Positions 38,841-47,387 of a stretch of DNA of 64,000 bases are shown piece by piece. Both the position numbers and the translations under genes were made by a program. This stretch comes from Deltaproteobacteria bacterium (GTDB lineage: Bacteria; Desulfobacterota; GWC2-55-46). Location of the stretch: positions 264,679-328,678 of the forward strand of contig JACRNL010000001.1 of NCBI GenBank assembly GCA_016234935.1. Reading direction: 5' to 3'. The notes under the pieces are model-generated. The model saw only the letters and a list, made by a program, of their open reading frames with translations, ran no database searches and was not told where the DNA came from. Position 1 is the first letter of the stretch, and each line of letters opens with the position of its first letter.

Positions 38841-39908
38841 TTACAAGCAGACAAGCCCTTTCGGCGTTTTAGTCAATACCTCGGCCCCGCCTTCGGTCAC
38901 AAGTATCATGTCCTCTATGCGCACGCCGCCTTCGCCTGGAATATAGACGCCGGGCTCCACCGTCACCACCATGCCGGCCTCAAGGACGTCTTTGCTGAAA
39001 GGGGACAGCGTCGGGGCTTCATGCACGTCAATGCCCACGCCGTGGCCAAGGGCATGGCCGAAGAATCTGCCGTAGCCCGCCTTTTTTATATGCCCCCTCG
39101 CGGCCGCGTCGACCGCCGAGGCCGCCACGCCCGGTCTTATCGAATCAATGGCCCTTTGCTGGGCGTCAAGGACCGTCTGGTATATCTTCTTCTGCCGGGG
39201 ACCGGCCCTTCCGACGCAGTAGGTGCGCGTCTCGTCGGAATTGTAGCCGTCAAGGCGCGCCCCCATGTCGACCACGACAAACTCGCCGTTTTTTATCTTC
39301 TTGCCGGAGGCCTTGCCGTGCGGCAAGGCCGAGCGGAAACCTGACGCGATAATCGTATCAAACGCAGGGCAGTCCGCCCCGTGCCTGATAAACGCCGTCT
39401 CTATCGAGAACGCGACCTCTTTTTCAACCGCGCCGGCCCGGATGCACCTTTGGGCCTCCTTGAAGCCGAGGTCTAATATCCTTATGGACTCGCGGACGCG
39501 GCCTACCTCGTCCGCGTCCTTTATTTTCCTCAACCCGCGGACAAGCTCCGGAGCGGATGCGAGTTTTACGCCTTTTAACGCGCCGTCCAGCTTTTTGAAG
39601 CTGTCATAGCTTAGACAGTCGCCTTCAAAACCGACGGCCTCGGCCTGAATGGCTTCTAAAAGCCTTATGACTTCTTCAAGGCCGTTTTTCCTGTATATCT
39701 TTATCTGGAAGCCCTTGAAGAGCTCGCCTCTTGCCTGGGTAGCATATCTCGTGTCCGTCAGGAAAAACCGCCTGTCCTGCGTAATCACAACAAACGCGCT
39801 CGATCCGGTGAACCCGGACAGATAGCGGATGCTGGAGATGTCGCTCACAAGGAGCGCGTCAAGCCCCCGGCCCTTCAGGTCAATGAGCCGTGCCCTTCCC
39901 CGCTTCAA
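38841..39908 (-). CDS. Xaa-Pro aminopeptidase (M24 family)
   Basis: Metallopeptidase of 355 residues removing N-terminal residues before proline. Creatinase-like N-terminal domain (LDALLVSDISSIRYLSGFTGSSAF), then the pita-bread domain with metal ligands in DMGARLDGYNSDETRTY, HALGHGVGIDVHE, TVEPGVYIPGEGGVRIEDM. The only canonical start compatible with the conserved N-terminus is a TTG at 39908, which is part of a family B repeat, so the repeat encodes the first residues (M-K-R-G). It follows the roadblock gene by 35 bases. Confidence 0.92.
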   Translation of the reverse strand: MKRGRARLIDLKGRGLDALLVSDISSIRYLSGFTGSSAFVVITQDRRFFLTDTRYATQARGELFKGFQIKIYRKNGLEEVIRLLEAIQAEAVGFEGDCLSYDSFKKLDGALKGVKLASAPELVRGLRKIKDADEVGRVRESIRILDLGFKEAQRCIRAGAVEKEVAFSIETAFIRHGADCPAFDTIIASGFRSALPHGKASGKKIKNGEFVVVDMGARLDGYNSDETRTYCVGRAGPRQKKIYQTVLDAQQRAIDSIRPGVAASAVDAAARGHIKKAGYGRFFGHALGHGVGIDVHEAPTLSPFSKDVLEAGMVVTVEPGVYIPGEGGVRIEDMILVTEGGAEVLTKTPKGLVCL

Positions 39909-39922
39909 GCCTGCGGGGACAT
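39898..39922. repeat. Family B repeat (copy 3) at the aminopeptidase start
   Basis: CCCCGCTTCAAGCCTGCGGG and GACAT. Read leftward it contains the TTG start of the M24 peptidase. Confidence 0.75.
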
Positions 39923-39943
39923 GCTTATGCGCGTCCGGCGCTG

Positions 39944-40306
39944 CTATGCGAGCTCCTTTCCTGTCTTTGCGGCGGCCCTTCTGAGGAGATAGCGCGCCTT
40001 GCCGACGTTCACGTCCTGGGCTACGACCAGGACGATATAGTACTCGGGGCTGATCACCCGCAGAATTACGTCCGCCAGCGGGGTCTTGACGACTATCTCT
40101 TCAAGCTCGCCGAGGCTCAGGACCTCCGCGGCATTTTTTATCTCGCTTATGACCTTCCCATACTCGAGCGCGACGAGGTCGACGTCATAGTGCGTTTTAG
40201 GGGAGCTGAAATGCTCCAGCGACAGGCCGTCAGTGCCCATTATGGCGGCGGCCATGCCGCCATTAAGCCCGGTCACCAGATCTTTTAATATCTCTATAAA
40301 GGCCAT
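39944..40306 (-). CDS. Roadblock/LC7 domain protein
   Basis: A 120-residue single-domain protein of the roadblock/LC7 (MglB-like) superfamily: LKDLVTGLNGGMAAAIMGTDGLSLEHF, a central helix, then EIVVKTPLADVILRVISPEYYIVLVV. Such proteins dimerise and in bacteria often regulate small Ras-like GTPases in polarity or motility. No MglA-type GTPase is present in the window. It is read leftward with the TPR-like gene upstream and the M24 peptidase downstream. Confidence 0.85.
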   Translation of the reverse strand: MAFIEILKDLVTGLNGGMAAAIMGTDGLSLEHFSSPKTHYDVDLVALEYGKVISEIKNAAEVLSLGELEEIVVKTPLADVILRVISPEYYIVLVVAQDVNVGKARYLLRRAAAKTGKELA

Positions 40307-40337
40307 GTATTATTTTTTTAATGACGCGGACGCCTGG

Positions 40338-40363
40338 TCCCCGCTTCAAACCCGCGGGGACAT
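40338..40363. repeat. Family B repeat (copy 4)
   Basis: TCCCCGCTTCAAACCCGCGG and GGACAT, ending 4 bases from the stop codon of the small TPR-like gene. Confidence 0.75.
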
Positions 40364-40366
40364 GCG

Positions 40367-40570
40367 TCAAGCCCCTGTTTTCCTGCCCCTGCCTTTTTCA
40401 GCGAGGCCCTTAAGCCTCGTTATCCGCCCGGCAAGCGCTTCGTCATCAGGCGAACCATTGGAAAGTATCTTATAAATCATCAGGGCGTCTTCAAGATAGC
40501 CCTGCTTCTCAAGTATCTCCGCCATTGTCATGGTGAAAAATATGTCGTCCCCTGCCTTTACTATGTTCAT
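40367..40570 (-). CDS. Small TPR-like protein
   Basis: A 67-residue helical protein. FTMTMAEILEKQGYLEDALMIYKIL matches one tetratricopeptide repeat; a second helix pair (PDDEALAGRITRLKGLAEKG) and a basic tail follow. Its function is unknown. A good promoter precedes it. It neighbours the roadblock gene in the same orientation, so the two products may belong to one complex; that is inference. Confidence 0.7.
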   Translation of the reverse strand: MNIVKAGDDIFFTMTMAEILEKQGYLEDALMIYKILSNGSPDDEALAGRITRLKGLAEKGRGRKTGA

Positions 40571-40580
40571 AATACTCTTA

Positions 40581-40609
40581 AAATTATTAAAGAAATGACC
40601 TTAAGTCAA
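40581..40609 (-). promoter_or_regulatory. Promoter for the small TPR-like gene
   Basis: Leftward TTGACT (40609-40604) and TAATTT (40586-40581) at 17-base spacing, 10 bases before the ATG at 40570. Confidence 0.55.
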
Positions 40610-40654
40610 GGACAAACTTTATCGCCCGGCCCCATTCAACCCGCCCATTACCCT

Positions 40655-41734
40655 TTAGCCCTGTTTCCCGCTTAAAAAAGCCCTTATATCCGCCTCTTTG
40701 ACATCCTGCAAAAAGACCTTTCCAAGCCTTTTGAGGAGCACGAAGCGCATGGCCCCGCCCACGACCTTCTTGTCATGCTTCATGGCGGCTATAAGGGCGT
40801 CGGCCGGAAAGTCCGGCAGACTCACCGGCAGTCCGAGGGCATCAAGCAAGACGCAAACCCTTTCATAAAGGCCCTTTTCGCAGAGGCCGAGTTTAACGGA
40901 GAGCCTTGCGGCCAGCGCCATGCCTATGGCAACGGCCTCGCCGTGCCGGAAAGCGCCATACCCGGCGGCCTTCTCGACGGCATGACCGAAGGTGTGCCCG
41001 AAGTTAAGAATAGCCCTTAAATCCTTTTCCGTTTCGTCTTTGGCGACGACCTCGGCCTTTACCCTGCATGACGTTTCAATGGCATGGGTCAACTCAACGC
41101 CGCATTTAAACAGGGCCTTTGCATTAGCCTCAAGGAACTCGAAGAACTCCTTATCCCATATAACGCCGTACTTCACGACCTCCGCAATGCCTGCCCTGAG
41201 TTCGCGTTCGTCAAGCGTCTTAAGCGTGTCAGGGTCTATGAACACGGCCTTTGGCTGGTAGAACGCGCCGATAAGGTTTTTTCCGGCGGGATGGTTGACG
41301 GCCGTCTTGCCGCCAACGGATGAATCAACCTGAGAAAGGAGCGTCGTTGGAACCTGCACCAGCGGAACGCCCCTTTGATACGTGGCCGCCGCGAACCCGG
41401 CCATGTCGCCTATGACGCCGCCGCCGAGGGCAACTACAGGCGAGAGCCTTTCCATCCGGTGATTGATAAGCCTGTCGTAGATGGCCGACACTTCTTTAAG
41501 CGTCTTAAACTCCTCTCCGTCCGGCACGGTGATGACCGCGGTGTCAAAATTAGCGGCTTTAAGCGAACCAACGACAGCCTTGCCATAGAGCCTTTCCACC
41601 AAAGGATTGGTAACTACCGCCGCCCTGCCTGAAAAGCCCATTTCCTTCAAGTTAGAGCCGACTTCGTTTATTATGCCGTTTTTAATTATTATCGGATACG
41701 AACGCTCGCCGAGCTCAACCTGCATAGTGCGCAT
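40655..41734 (-). CDS. aroB: 3-dehydroquinate synthase
   Basis: NAD- and metal-dependent second step of the shikimate pathway (359 residues). Motifs: VPDGEEFKTLKEV, ALGGGVIGDMAGFAAATYQRG, PTTLLSQVDSSVGGKTAVNHP, and FGHTFGHAVE. GGGG lies 5 bases before the ATG. It is in the same orientation as aroK and aroC, with a DUF4384 gene and repeats in between. Confidence 0.97.
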   Translation of the reverse strand: MRTMQVELGERSYPIIIKNGIINEVGSNLKEMGFSGRAAVVTNPLVERLYGKAVVGSLKAANFDTAVITVPDGEEFKTLKEVSAIYDRLINHRMERLSPVVALGGGVIGDMAGFAAATYQRGVPLVQVPTTLLSQVDSSVGGKTAVNHPAGKNLIGAFYQPKAVFIDPDTLKTLDERELRAGIAEVVKYGVIWDKEFFEFLEANAKALFKCGVELTHAIETSCRVKAEVVAKDETEKDLRAILNFGHTFGHAVEKAAGYGAFRHGEAVAIGMALAARLSVKLGLCEKGLYERVCVLLDALGLPVSLPDFPADALIAAMKHDKKVVGGAMRFVLLKRLGKVFLQDVKEADIRAFLSGKQG

Positions 41735-42000
41735 CTAAACCCCGTTAACATCCTGAAATCAATTATTAAATATACACCTTAATGCCTTGATTTACAAATA
41801 AAACTTACCTTTCTTGAAAGAAAGGTGCTGCGCACGGCTAAAGCCAGGATGCAACCCTTTAGCTTTGCCCTTCGTAGGTGCCCAAGAACTTTAATGTCTT
41901 TAATAATCATTACCACGCTGGAGTGTGGGAACGACGACGGTGGGCAATGCCCACCCTACCATTGGAGCGTGGGAACGATAAAAATAATATGCTCGCGCCC
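41735..42000. repeat. Repeat-filled gap (families D and G)
   Basis: No gene is visible. A family D block lies at 41803-41900 (CTTACCTTTCTTGAAAGAAA, GGTGCTGCGCACGGCTAAAG, CCCTTTAGCTTTGCCC). Family G units follow at 41911-41979 (CCACGCTGGAGTGTGGGAAC and GGAGCGTGGGAACG around a GGTGGGCAATGCCCACC hairpin). Confidence 0.7.
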
Positions 42001-42807
42001 TTACCTGCTCAACTTATAAGCAGTCTGTGCCTGTGTCCAGTCCGCAGGCTCAAGCTGGTTAAGCCTTTTCGTAAGGTCGCTTATCATGCCGGTTGACCTG
42101 GCGTCGTAGACCTTGAAAAACCCCTCCTTGAAACCCAGCGGGACGATATCTTCCTTTTTCTTCGTTGCGATTATCTTTATCCTCTCTTCGGCCTTTACTG
42201 CGCCGGGAAGGAGCTGTGCCTGCAGCTTTATCCTGTCATCCGGCGGGAAGGTGTAACTTTTTCCTGCCTGTATGCCGCTGTCCGGCATGGCCGAGTTAGG
42301 AAAAAGGAGCGTCACCGAGCCGTCCGCTGCCACGGAAAAGATGTAGACGTAGCAGTCCGCCGAACTCTGGTAAAATATCTTTACCTCCTCCCCTTCCTTC
42401 AAATCGTCCTTTGAAAGAGAGAGCTTCACCGAAAGCCCTGCCCCGCTTTCAGGATACACAGGCTCGACAAGCGCCTTCAACCTCGCCCTGTAAAGTTTCC
42501 TGTCGCTCTTATCCCAGCCCTCTTCGATTATCTCGACCTTTACGGTCTTTCCCCTTACCACCGCGTAGACAAGGTCTTCGGCAAGCTGTGAGTTTGACAC
42601 AACCGTATGGGCATTGATAAACGCCCCTCTGGCCTGCTCGACCGCCTTATTCTGCGCGTTAATCCTTGCCCGCTCCATTACCTCCTTTTCCGTGTCAACC
42701 TCCGAGAGATACGCCTCGCCAACAGCCTCGACCCATATGGGTTTTTCCTCTGCAAGGGCCGGAACTGTCAAAAAGAGCATTATAAGGGCAAATAAGATTT
42801 TTTTCAT
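42001..42807 (-). CDS. Exported DUF4384 domain protein
   Basis: A 268-residue protein with a signal peptide (KKILFALIMLFLTVPALAEE). Residues ~25-90 resemble the LPP20/FlgT-like N-terminal fold (RARINAQNKAVEQARGAFI). Residues ~120-225 are a DUF4384 domain (LSVKLSLSKDDLKEGEEVKI, DCYVYIFSVAADGSVTLLFPN). DUF4384 is often found in or near caspase-like proteins, and a caspase-like fragment lies 4 kb away, so both may derive from one former locus. No catalytic motif is seen. Confidence 0.82.
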   Translation of the reverse strand: MKKILFALIMLFLTVPALAEEKPIWVEAVGEAYLSEVDTEKEVMERARINAQNKAVEQARGAFINAHTVVSNSQLAEDLVYAVVRGKTVKVEIIEEGWDKSDRKLYRARLKALVEPVYPESGAGLSVKLSLSKDDLKEGEEVKIFYQSSADCYVYIFSVAADGSVTLLFPNSAMPDSGIQAGKSYTFPPDDRIKLQAQLLPGAVKAEERIKIIATKKKEDIVPLGFKEGFFKVYDARSTGMISDLTKRLNQLEPADWTQAQTAYKLSR

Positions 42808-42835
42808 GGTTGATGTCCCTTTGTTAGTCTTAATT

Positions 42836-42906
42836 CGTCCCCGTAATGCGACACTTCAGTGTCGCCGCTTTTAAAAACTACAGCGAGGCTGAAGCCTCGC
42901 ACTACG
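42836..42906. repeat. Family E repeat (copy 2), overlaps the aroK stop
   Basis: CGTCCCCGTAATGCGACACT and TCAGTGTCGC, a spacer, then AGCGAGGCTGAAGCCTCGCA and CTACG. The right end contributes the final Thr codon and TAG of aroK (leftward ACG TAG). Confidence 0.8.
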
Positions 42907-43414
42907 TCTTTAAAAACCGCTCTATCTCCTTCACCACGTCGTCAATGCCGATGGACGAGGTATCTACCGTCAGGTCGCAGTCACGATAAGCGGCTTCGCG
43001 GTCTTTAAGTCTCTTTTCTATCTCTGTTTTCTTGTCTTCAACTGAAAGCAGGGGGCGGTCGTCGCCGCCCGCAACGCGCCTGAGCAGCACGTCAACCGGC
43101 GCCGTAAGGCAGATGAGCGTTGCCCACTTCCTTAAGGCGGCCCTGTTCTCATCATCAACCACCACGCCGCCGCCGGCGGCGACGACAAGGCCGTCTCCGA
43201 ATGCGCCGGATACGAGCTTGCCGACGGTCACTTTTTCAAGCCTTCTGAAGTGGGCCTCGCCGCGGCTTGCGAAGATGTTCTTTATCTTAACGCCAGCGTC
43301 CTTTTCAATGACGGCGTCCATGTCAACGAACCTGAGGCCAAGCTCTTTTGCAAGGCGCCTGCCCACGGACGACTTCCCTGTGCCCATGAAGCCTGTAAGG
43401 ACGATGTTTTTCAT
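42902..43414 (-). CDS. aroK: Shikimate kinase
   Basis: ATP-dependent kinase of the aromatic pathway, 170 residues. Walker A GFMGTGKSSVGRRLAKELG, shikimate-binding FVDMDAVIE and AAGGGVV, lid GGDDRPLL, and an Arg-containing C-terminal helix are present. The start at 43414 (MKNIVLTGFMG) is the family-typical one, with GGAGG about 10 bases upstream. The last codon and stop lie inside a family E repeat. Confidence 0.95.
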   Translation of the reverse strand: MKNIVLTGFMGTGKSSVGRRLAKELGLRFVDMDAVIEKDAGVKIKNIFASRGEAHFRRLEKVTVGKLVSGAFGDGLVVAAGGGVVVDDENRAALRKWATLICLTAPVDVLLRRVAGGDDRPLLSVEDKKTEIEKRLKDREAAYRDCDLTVDTSSIGIDDVVKEIERFLKT

Positions 43415-43556
43415 AAACCTGTATCCTCCACCCCGCCCTACCCTTTTTTCTGGTTTTAGATTCCCGATTAAAACCTCCCCCGTTTCTAACACGCGAGGGC
43501 AGGCGGGAATGACAAAATGTAAAATCCTCCGTTATCCTTTCTACCTCAAGCGGCCA

Positions 43557-44819
43557 TCAAAACTCCCTTACCTGCTTCAAATATCCCCTGTAATTGCGCT
43601 CTATCTCAATCACGGAATCGCCGCCGAACTTCTCAAGGAACGCGTCGGCAATGGCAAGGGCGACCGCGGCTTCGGCGACTACCGACGCCGCGGGCACGGC
43701 GCAGACGTCAGACCTTTCGACAGAGGCTTTAAAAGGCCTCTTCGTGTCGACGTCAACGGAAACGAGCGGCTTGTAGAGCGTGGGTATGGGCTTCATTACG
43801 GCGCGAAGGATTATCGGCTCTCCGTTGGACATGCCGCCCTCTATGCCTCCGGCGTTATTCGTCTTTCTGTAAAAGCGCGGCAACTGCGGCCAGAAGGCCG
43901 CCGCCTTCGAGCTGCCCCCCGCTTCAGACACGCGGGGGCGGACCTTTTTGTAAAATATCTCGTCATGCACCTTTGAGCCGGGACGCCTTCCTGCCTCAAA
44001 GCCGAGGCCGACCTCGCAGCCTTTTATCGCCTGTATGCTCATTAAGGCATGGGCAAGGCGCGCGTTTAATTTTCTATCCCACTGGACATGGCTTCCAATG
44101 CCCGGCGGAACGCCTGTCACAACGGTCTCGAATATGCCGCCGAGGGAGTCGCCGCTTCCGCGAGCCACGTCTATCGCCTTTTTTATCTTTGCGGTGGCGG
44201 CCTTATCAGGACATCTTACCGGGGAAGCCTCGGCCTTTTTAAACAGCTCGTCAAAATCGCCGCCTGAGTCAGCGATTGAAATGGCGCCGCCATTCCACCG
44301 GACAGGGCCTATGCCGACGACCCAGCTCATGACATTAATGCCGAACTCTTCAAGAAGGGCCCTGGCAACCGCCCCTGCGGCCACCCTCGCGGCAGTCTCC
44401 CTCGCGCTGGAGCGTTCAAGGATGTTGCGCATATCCCTGTGATTGTATTTCAGCCCTCCGGCAAGGTCAGCGTGTCCGGGTCTCGGCCTTGAGACAATGG
44501 TCTGTTTTGCGTCCCGCTGCCATCCGCTCCGGTCAATGACATCCGCGGACATAATGTCCATCCAGTTTTCCCAGTCGCGGTTCTGGATGAGGAGCGCGAT
44601 GGGAGAGCCGAGCGTAAGCCCATGCCTCACGCCGGAGGTTATCTCGACGCGGTCTTTTTCTATCTTCATCCTGCCGCCGCGCCCGTAGCCGAGCTGGCGC
44701 CGCGCGAGACCGTGATTTATGCCGCCATCATCCAAAGGAACGCCCGACGGCATACCTTCGACCACCGCGGTAAGGCACCTGCCGTGCGACTCTCCCGCCG
44801 TAATGACTCTAAGTTTCAT
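43557..44819 (-). CDS. aroC: Chorismate synthase with an in-frame repeat-encoded insertion
   Basis: FMN-dependent last common step of aromatic synthesis: EPSP to chorismate. N-terminal [55 protein letters not shown], and [19 protein letters not shown] are conserved. At 420 residues it exceeds the usual ~360-390. Between EIFY and [11 protein letters not shown], about 23 extra residues ([14 protein letters not shown]...) are encoded by a GC-rich palindrome related to dispersed repeats. The flanking catalytic segments are intact, so the enzyme is probably functional. Confidence 0.95.
   Translation of the reverse strand: MKLRVITAGESHGRCLTAVVEGMPSGVPLDDGGINHGLARRQLGYGRGGRMKIEKDRVEITSGVRHGLTLGSPIALLIQNRDWENWMDIMSADVIDRSGWQRDAKQTIVSRPRPGHADLAGGLKYNHRDMRNILERSSARETAARVAAGAVARALLEEFGINVMSWVVGIGPVRWNGGAISIADSGGDFDELFKKAEASPVRCPDKAATAKIKKAIDVARGSGDSLGGIFETVVTGVPPGIGSHVQWDRKLNARLAHALMSIQAIKGCEVGLGFEAGRRPGSKVHDEIFYKKVRPRVSEAGGSSKAAAFWPQLPRFYRKTNNAGGIEGGMSNGEPIILRAVMKPIPTLYKPLVSVDVDTKRPFKASVERSDVCAVPAASVVAEAAVALAIADAFLEKFGGDSVIEIERNYRGYLKQVREF
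43915..43941. repeat. B/G-like palindrome inside aroC
   Basis: CCCCCCGCTTCAGACACGCG and GGGGCGG. It resembles an inverted segment at 19095-19115 (CGCGCGTCTGAAGCGGGGG) and the family B core. It is read through in frame as part of chorismate synthase. Confidence 0.7.
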
Positions 44820-45147
44820 GGTATCCTTCCGGTTTTTTGTCGTATATCAAAAAAAAGCCTCCGGTTATAGTAAAATAAAGGGTTGAACCCACTGAGGGGG
44901 CTTCGGCCCCCTGAGGGGGTTCAACCCCTTCAAGGGGCGGGAAGGAACCCATAAAAAACTATATATGGAGGCAGGTTGCGGATATCATGAATATATCCCT
45001 AAATGAGGGAATAAACAATCAAAAAAAGGGGAAAGAAGCCCGATTGAAACGCCGCGGCTGCCTTTATGATTGACCGGTTTCGGTGCGAGAACAGACAAAA
45101 ACATCACCTTGCCATCTATGACCTCAACACGCGCCATGCAGTATCGC
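44820..45147. other. Intergenic region with a multi-unit family A repeat; no gene
   Basis: A long family A block (three units) lies at 44880-44938: GGGTTGAACCC, GAGGGGGCTTCGGCCCCCTG, GGGGGTTCAACCCC and a final CTTCAAGGGGC. The rest (44940-45147) is less GC-rich; a 28-codon frame at 44987-45073 has no support. Nothing else is recognisable. Confidence 0.55.
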
Positions 45148-45174
45148 AAAAAAAAGCCCCTTGAAGGGGCTTTT
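45148..45174 (-). terminator. Rho-independent terminator after the chemoreceptor gene
   Basis: AGCCCC/GGGGCT stem with a TTGA loop, an A-run on the left (T-run on the leftward transcript), 26 bases after the chemoreceptor stop codon. Confidence 0.85.
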
Positions 45175-45199
45175 GCGTGGATGATATTCTCTTGCGTTT

Positions 45200-47314
45200 T
45201 TATGTATTATCCGCCGCCTTACGGTCTTCTACGTCATTCGATCTGTTGTCTTTTATCACAAAGAGCTGCCTTTGCGGCGCGTTTCTGGACGCCGAGGCCT
45301 TTTCCCTGTGAGCGGGCCTGTAATGCATGTCTTCCTCCGTGAGCTTGAAGTTAGATACCATCTCCTTCAGTTCTCCGGCAAGGCGCGCCATCTCGCCTGT
45401 GGCCTTGGCGACTTCGGTAATGGAGTTCACGTTCGTCTTGGCCACCTCGGCTATGGACTCCATGTTCCTGTTTATCTCGTCGGTGGTGGCGCTCTGCTCC
45501 TCGGTGGAGGTTGCCATGTGGCTTATCATGTCCGTGACGTTCTGAACGCCGACGACTATCTGCGAGAGGGCCACTCCGGCCTCATCCGTCAGCTTGACGC
45601 CTTTTTCCACCTTCTTGGAGCCTTCAGACATGGCGACCACGGCCTTTGTGGTCTCGCCCTGAATAGACGTGATCATGCCGCTTATCTCTTTCGTGGCCTT
45701 CGTCGTCCTCTCGGCCAGCTTCCTGACCTCGTCGGCCACAACGGCAAAGCCCCTGCCCTGATCCCCGGCCCTTGCGGCTTCGATGGCCGCGTTAAGCGCG
45801 AGCAGATTCGTCTGGTCCGCGATGTCGTTGATGACGGATACGATAGTGCCTATCTCTTCAGAGCTCTTTCCGAGCTTCTTTATGGTGTCTGACGTGACTG
45901 ACGTGGACTCCGCCACTTCCTTGATGGCGGACGTGGCCTGCCTGACGACGTCTCCGCCCCTTGTGGCGACGTCTTTCGCGCCGCGGGCGGATTCCGACGC
46001 CTGCTGTGCGTTCTTGGCGACCTCAACGACCGTTGCGTTCATCTCTTCCATTGCGGTCGCCACCTGGCCTGTCTGGCCCGACTGCTTATTGGCGCCTGCC
46101 TCTATCTGCACGGAAGAGGCCGAGAGCTGCTCCGAGGCCGACGCTAAAAGGCTTGAGGATTCGGATATCCTTCCGAGCACCCTGGACATCTGCCCTGCCA
46201 TTGCGTCAATACTGTCGCCCAGAGAGGATATCTCGTCTTTTATCTCTCTGCCCATGAACGTCACCTTTACATTGGCCCTCTTTGTGAGGTCTCCCTGCGT
46301 AAAGCCCTCGACCGCCTCCTTAATCCTTACAAGCGGCCTTATTATCTGCGTGTTCGCCGTCCACATGAACATGGCCACTATAAGCGCGGATACGACGACG
46401 GAAAACGCCAGCACCCCTACGCCCTTCATGGCGCTTGACTCCGACTTGATGACGACTATCTTGGTAAGCTCATTTGCGGCGTCCACCATCTGAGGCGTGT
46501 ATTTATCCACGAGCTGGGTAAGGTTGTCGTTAAAGGCCGCGCTGACGGCAACGGCTCCGGTCAGCTCGACCTTCCTCTTGGCCCATGCGTCATCCACGGC
46601 CTTTACAGCCGCCGTCACCCTTACGCCCCTGGCCCCTTTTTTTTCAAGGCCCGCGGACGCCTTCTTGAGTTCGGCAAGCGTCTCCTCGAACTGCGCCGTG
46701 GTCTGGTCTATCTCCCTTGATACGTTTTCCCTGTCGGCATAGGACGTGAAGAACCGCTCGACGAGGTAGGAAAGCCTCATCGTCCTCATCCTCTCAAACC
46801 CGGATATGTCTATATACTTGACGTATGCCGGGTCTTTAAGCCCTTCAAATGACCTTATCATCTCATTGGTCTTCTCGACCATCGGCATGGTGGATGCCTC
46901 GACCTCGGCCTTCCTGTCCTTCATCCTGTCGCCGTAGTCCATGCCCTTGTCAAGGGCGGCCTTCATCTCATTCCACCTCTTCTCGATAACGTCGAGCTTT
47001 TCGAGCGCCGCGGCCTCGGTCATGGGCTCAAGGGTCTTCGTGCCGTTCCTCAGGTCGCTTATGACGCCGCCATACTCATTCTTCTTATCCTGAAAGAGCT
47101 TTTCAAGAGCCTCATCGCCAGTCGTGACGTGCCTGTTCAAGACCTCGGTTATCTCAACCGCCCGCCTTCTCAAGGAGCCTGTGACGTCAATCTGCTCGAA
47201 CTTCGCGGTTATCCCGGTCACGACGAAATAAATTATGGGTATCTGGATTATAAACAGAATTAAAAGAGCGAGATAACTTCCAAGGAACCTTGTTTTCACG
47301 GAATGGATATTCAT
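45200..47314 (-). CDS. Methyl-accepting chemotaxis protein
   Basis: A 704-residue transmembrane chemoreceptor. One transmembrane helix near 12-33, a helical periplasmic sensor (~35-305) with PilJ-like features ([35 protein letters not shown]), a second helix near 308-330, HAMP, then the cytoplasmic signalling domain with hairpin tip [42 protein letters not shown] and methylation helices. No C-terminal CheR-docking pentapeptide is visible. AAGGAG lies upstream of the ATG. CheR is encoded in the same cluster; CheA, CheW, CheB and CheY are not. Confidence 0.95.
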   Translation of the reverse strand: MNIHSVKTRFLGSYLALLILFIIQIPIIYFVVTGITAKFEQIDVTGSLRRRAVEITEVLNRHVTTGDEALEKLFQDKKNEYGGVISDLRNGTKTLEPMTEAAALEKLDVIEKRWNEMKAALDKGMDYGDRMKDRKAEVEASTMPMVEKTNEMIRSFEGLKDPAYVKYIDISGFERMRTMRLSYLVERFFTSYADRENVSREIDQTTAQFEETLAELKKASAGLEKKGARGVRVTAAVKAVDDAWAKRKVELTGAVAVSAAFNDNLTQLVDKYTPQMVDAANELTKIVVIKSESSAMKGVGVLAFSVVVSALIVAMFMWTANTQIIRPLVRIKEAVEGFTQGDLTKRANVKVTFMGREIKDEISSLGDSIDAMAGQMSRVLGRISESSSLLASASEQLSASSVQIEAGANKQSGQTGQVATAMEEMNATVVEVAKNAQQASESARGAKDVATRGGDVVRQATSAIKEVAESTSVTSDTIKKLGKSSEEIGTIVSVINDIADQTNLLALNAAIEAARAGDQGRGFAVVADEVRKLAERTTKATKEISGMITSIQGETTKAVVAMSEGSKKVEKGVKLTDEAGVALSQIVVGVQNVTDMISHMATSTEEQSATTDEINRNMESIAEVAKTNVNSITEVAKATGEMARLAGELKEMVSNFKLTEEDMHYRPAHREKASASRNAPQRQLFVIKDNRSNDVEDRKAADNT

Positions 47315-47387
47315 ACTACTCTCCTTATTTATTGGACTATCAATCGAAACGTGATTCTACAACATATCCGGCAAAAAAGCTACTGAC

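Noticed and set aside
44987-45073. 28-codon frame starting MNISLNEG
   Set aside because: No convincing ribosome-binding site or recognisable family; short frames of this size arise by chance.
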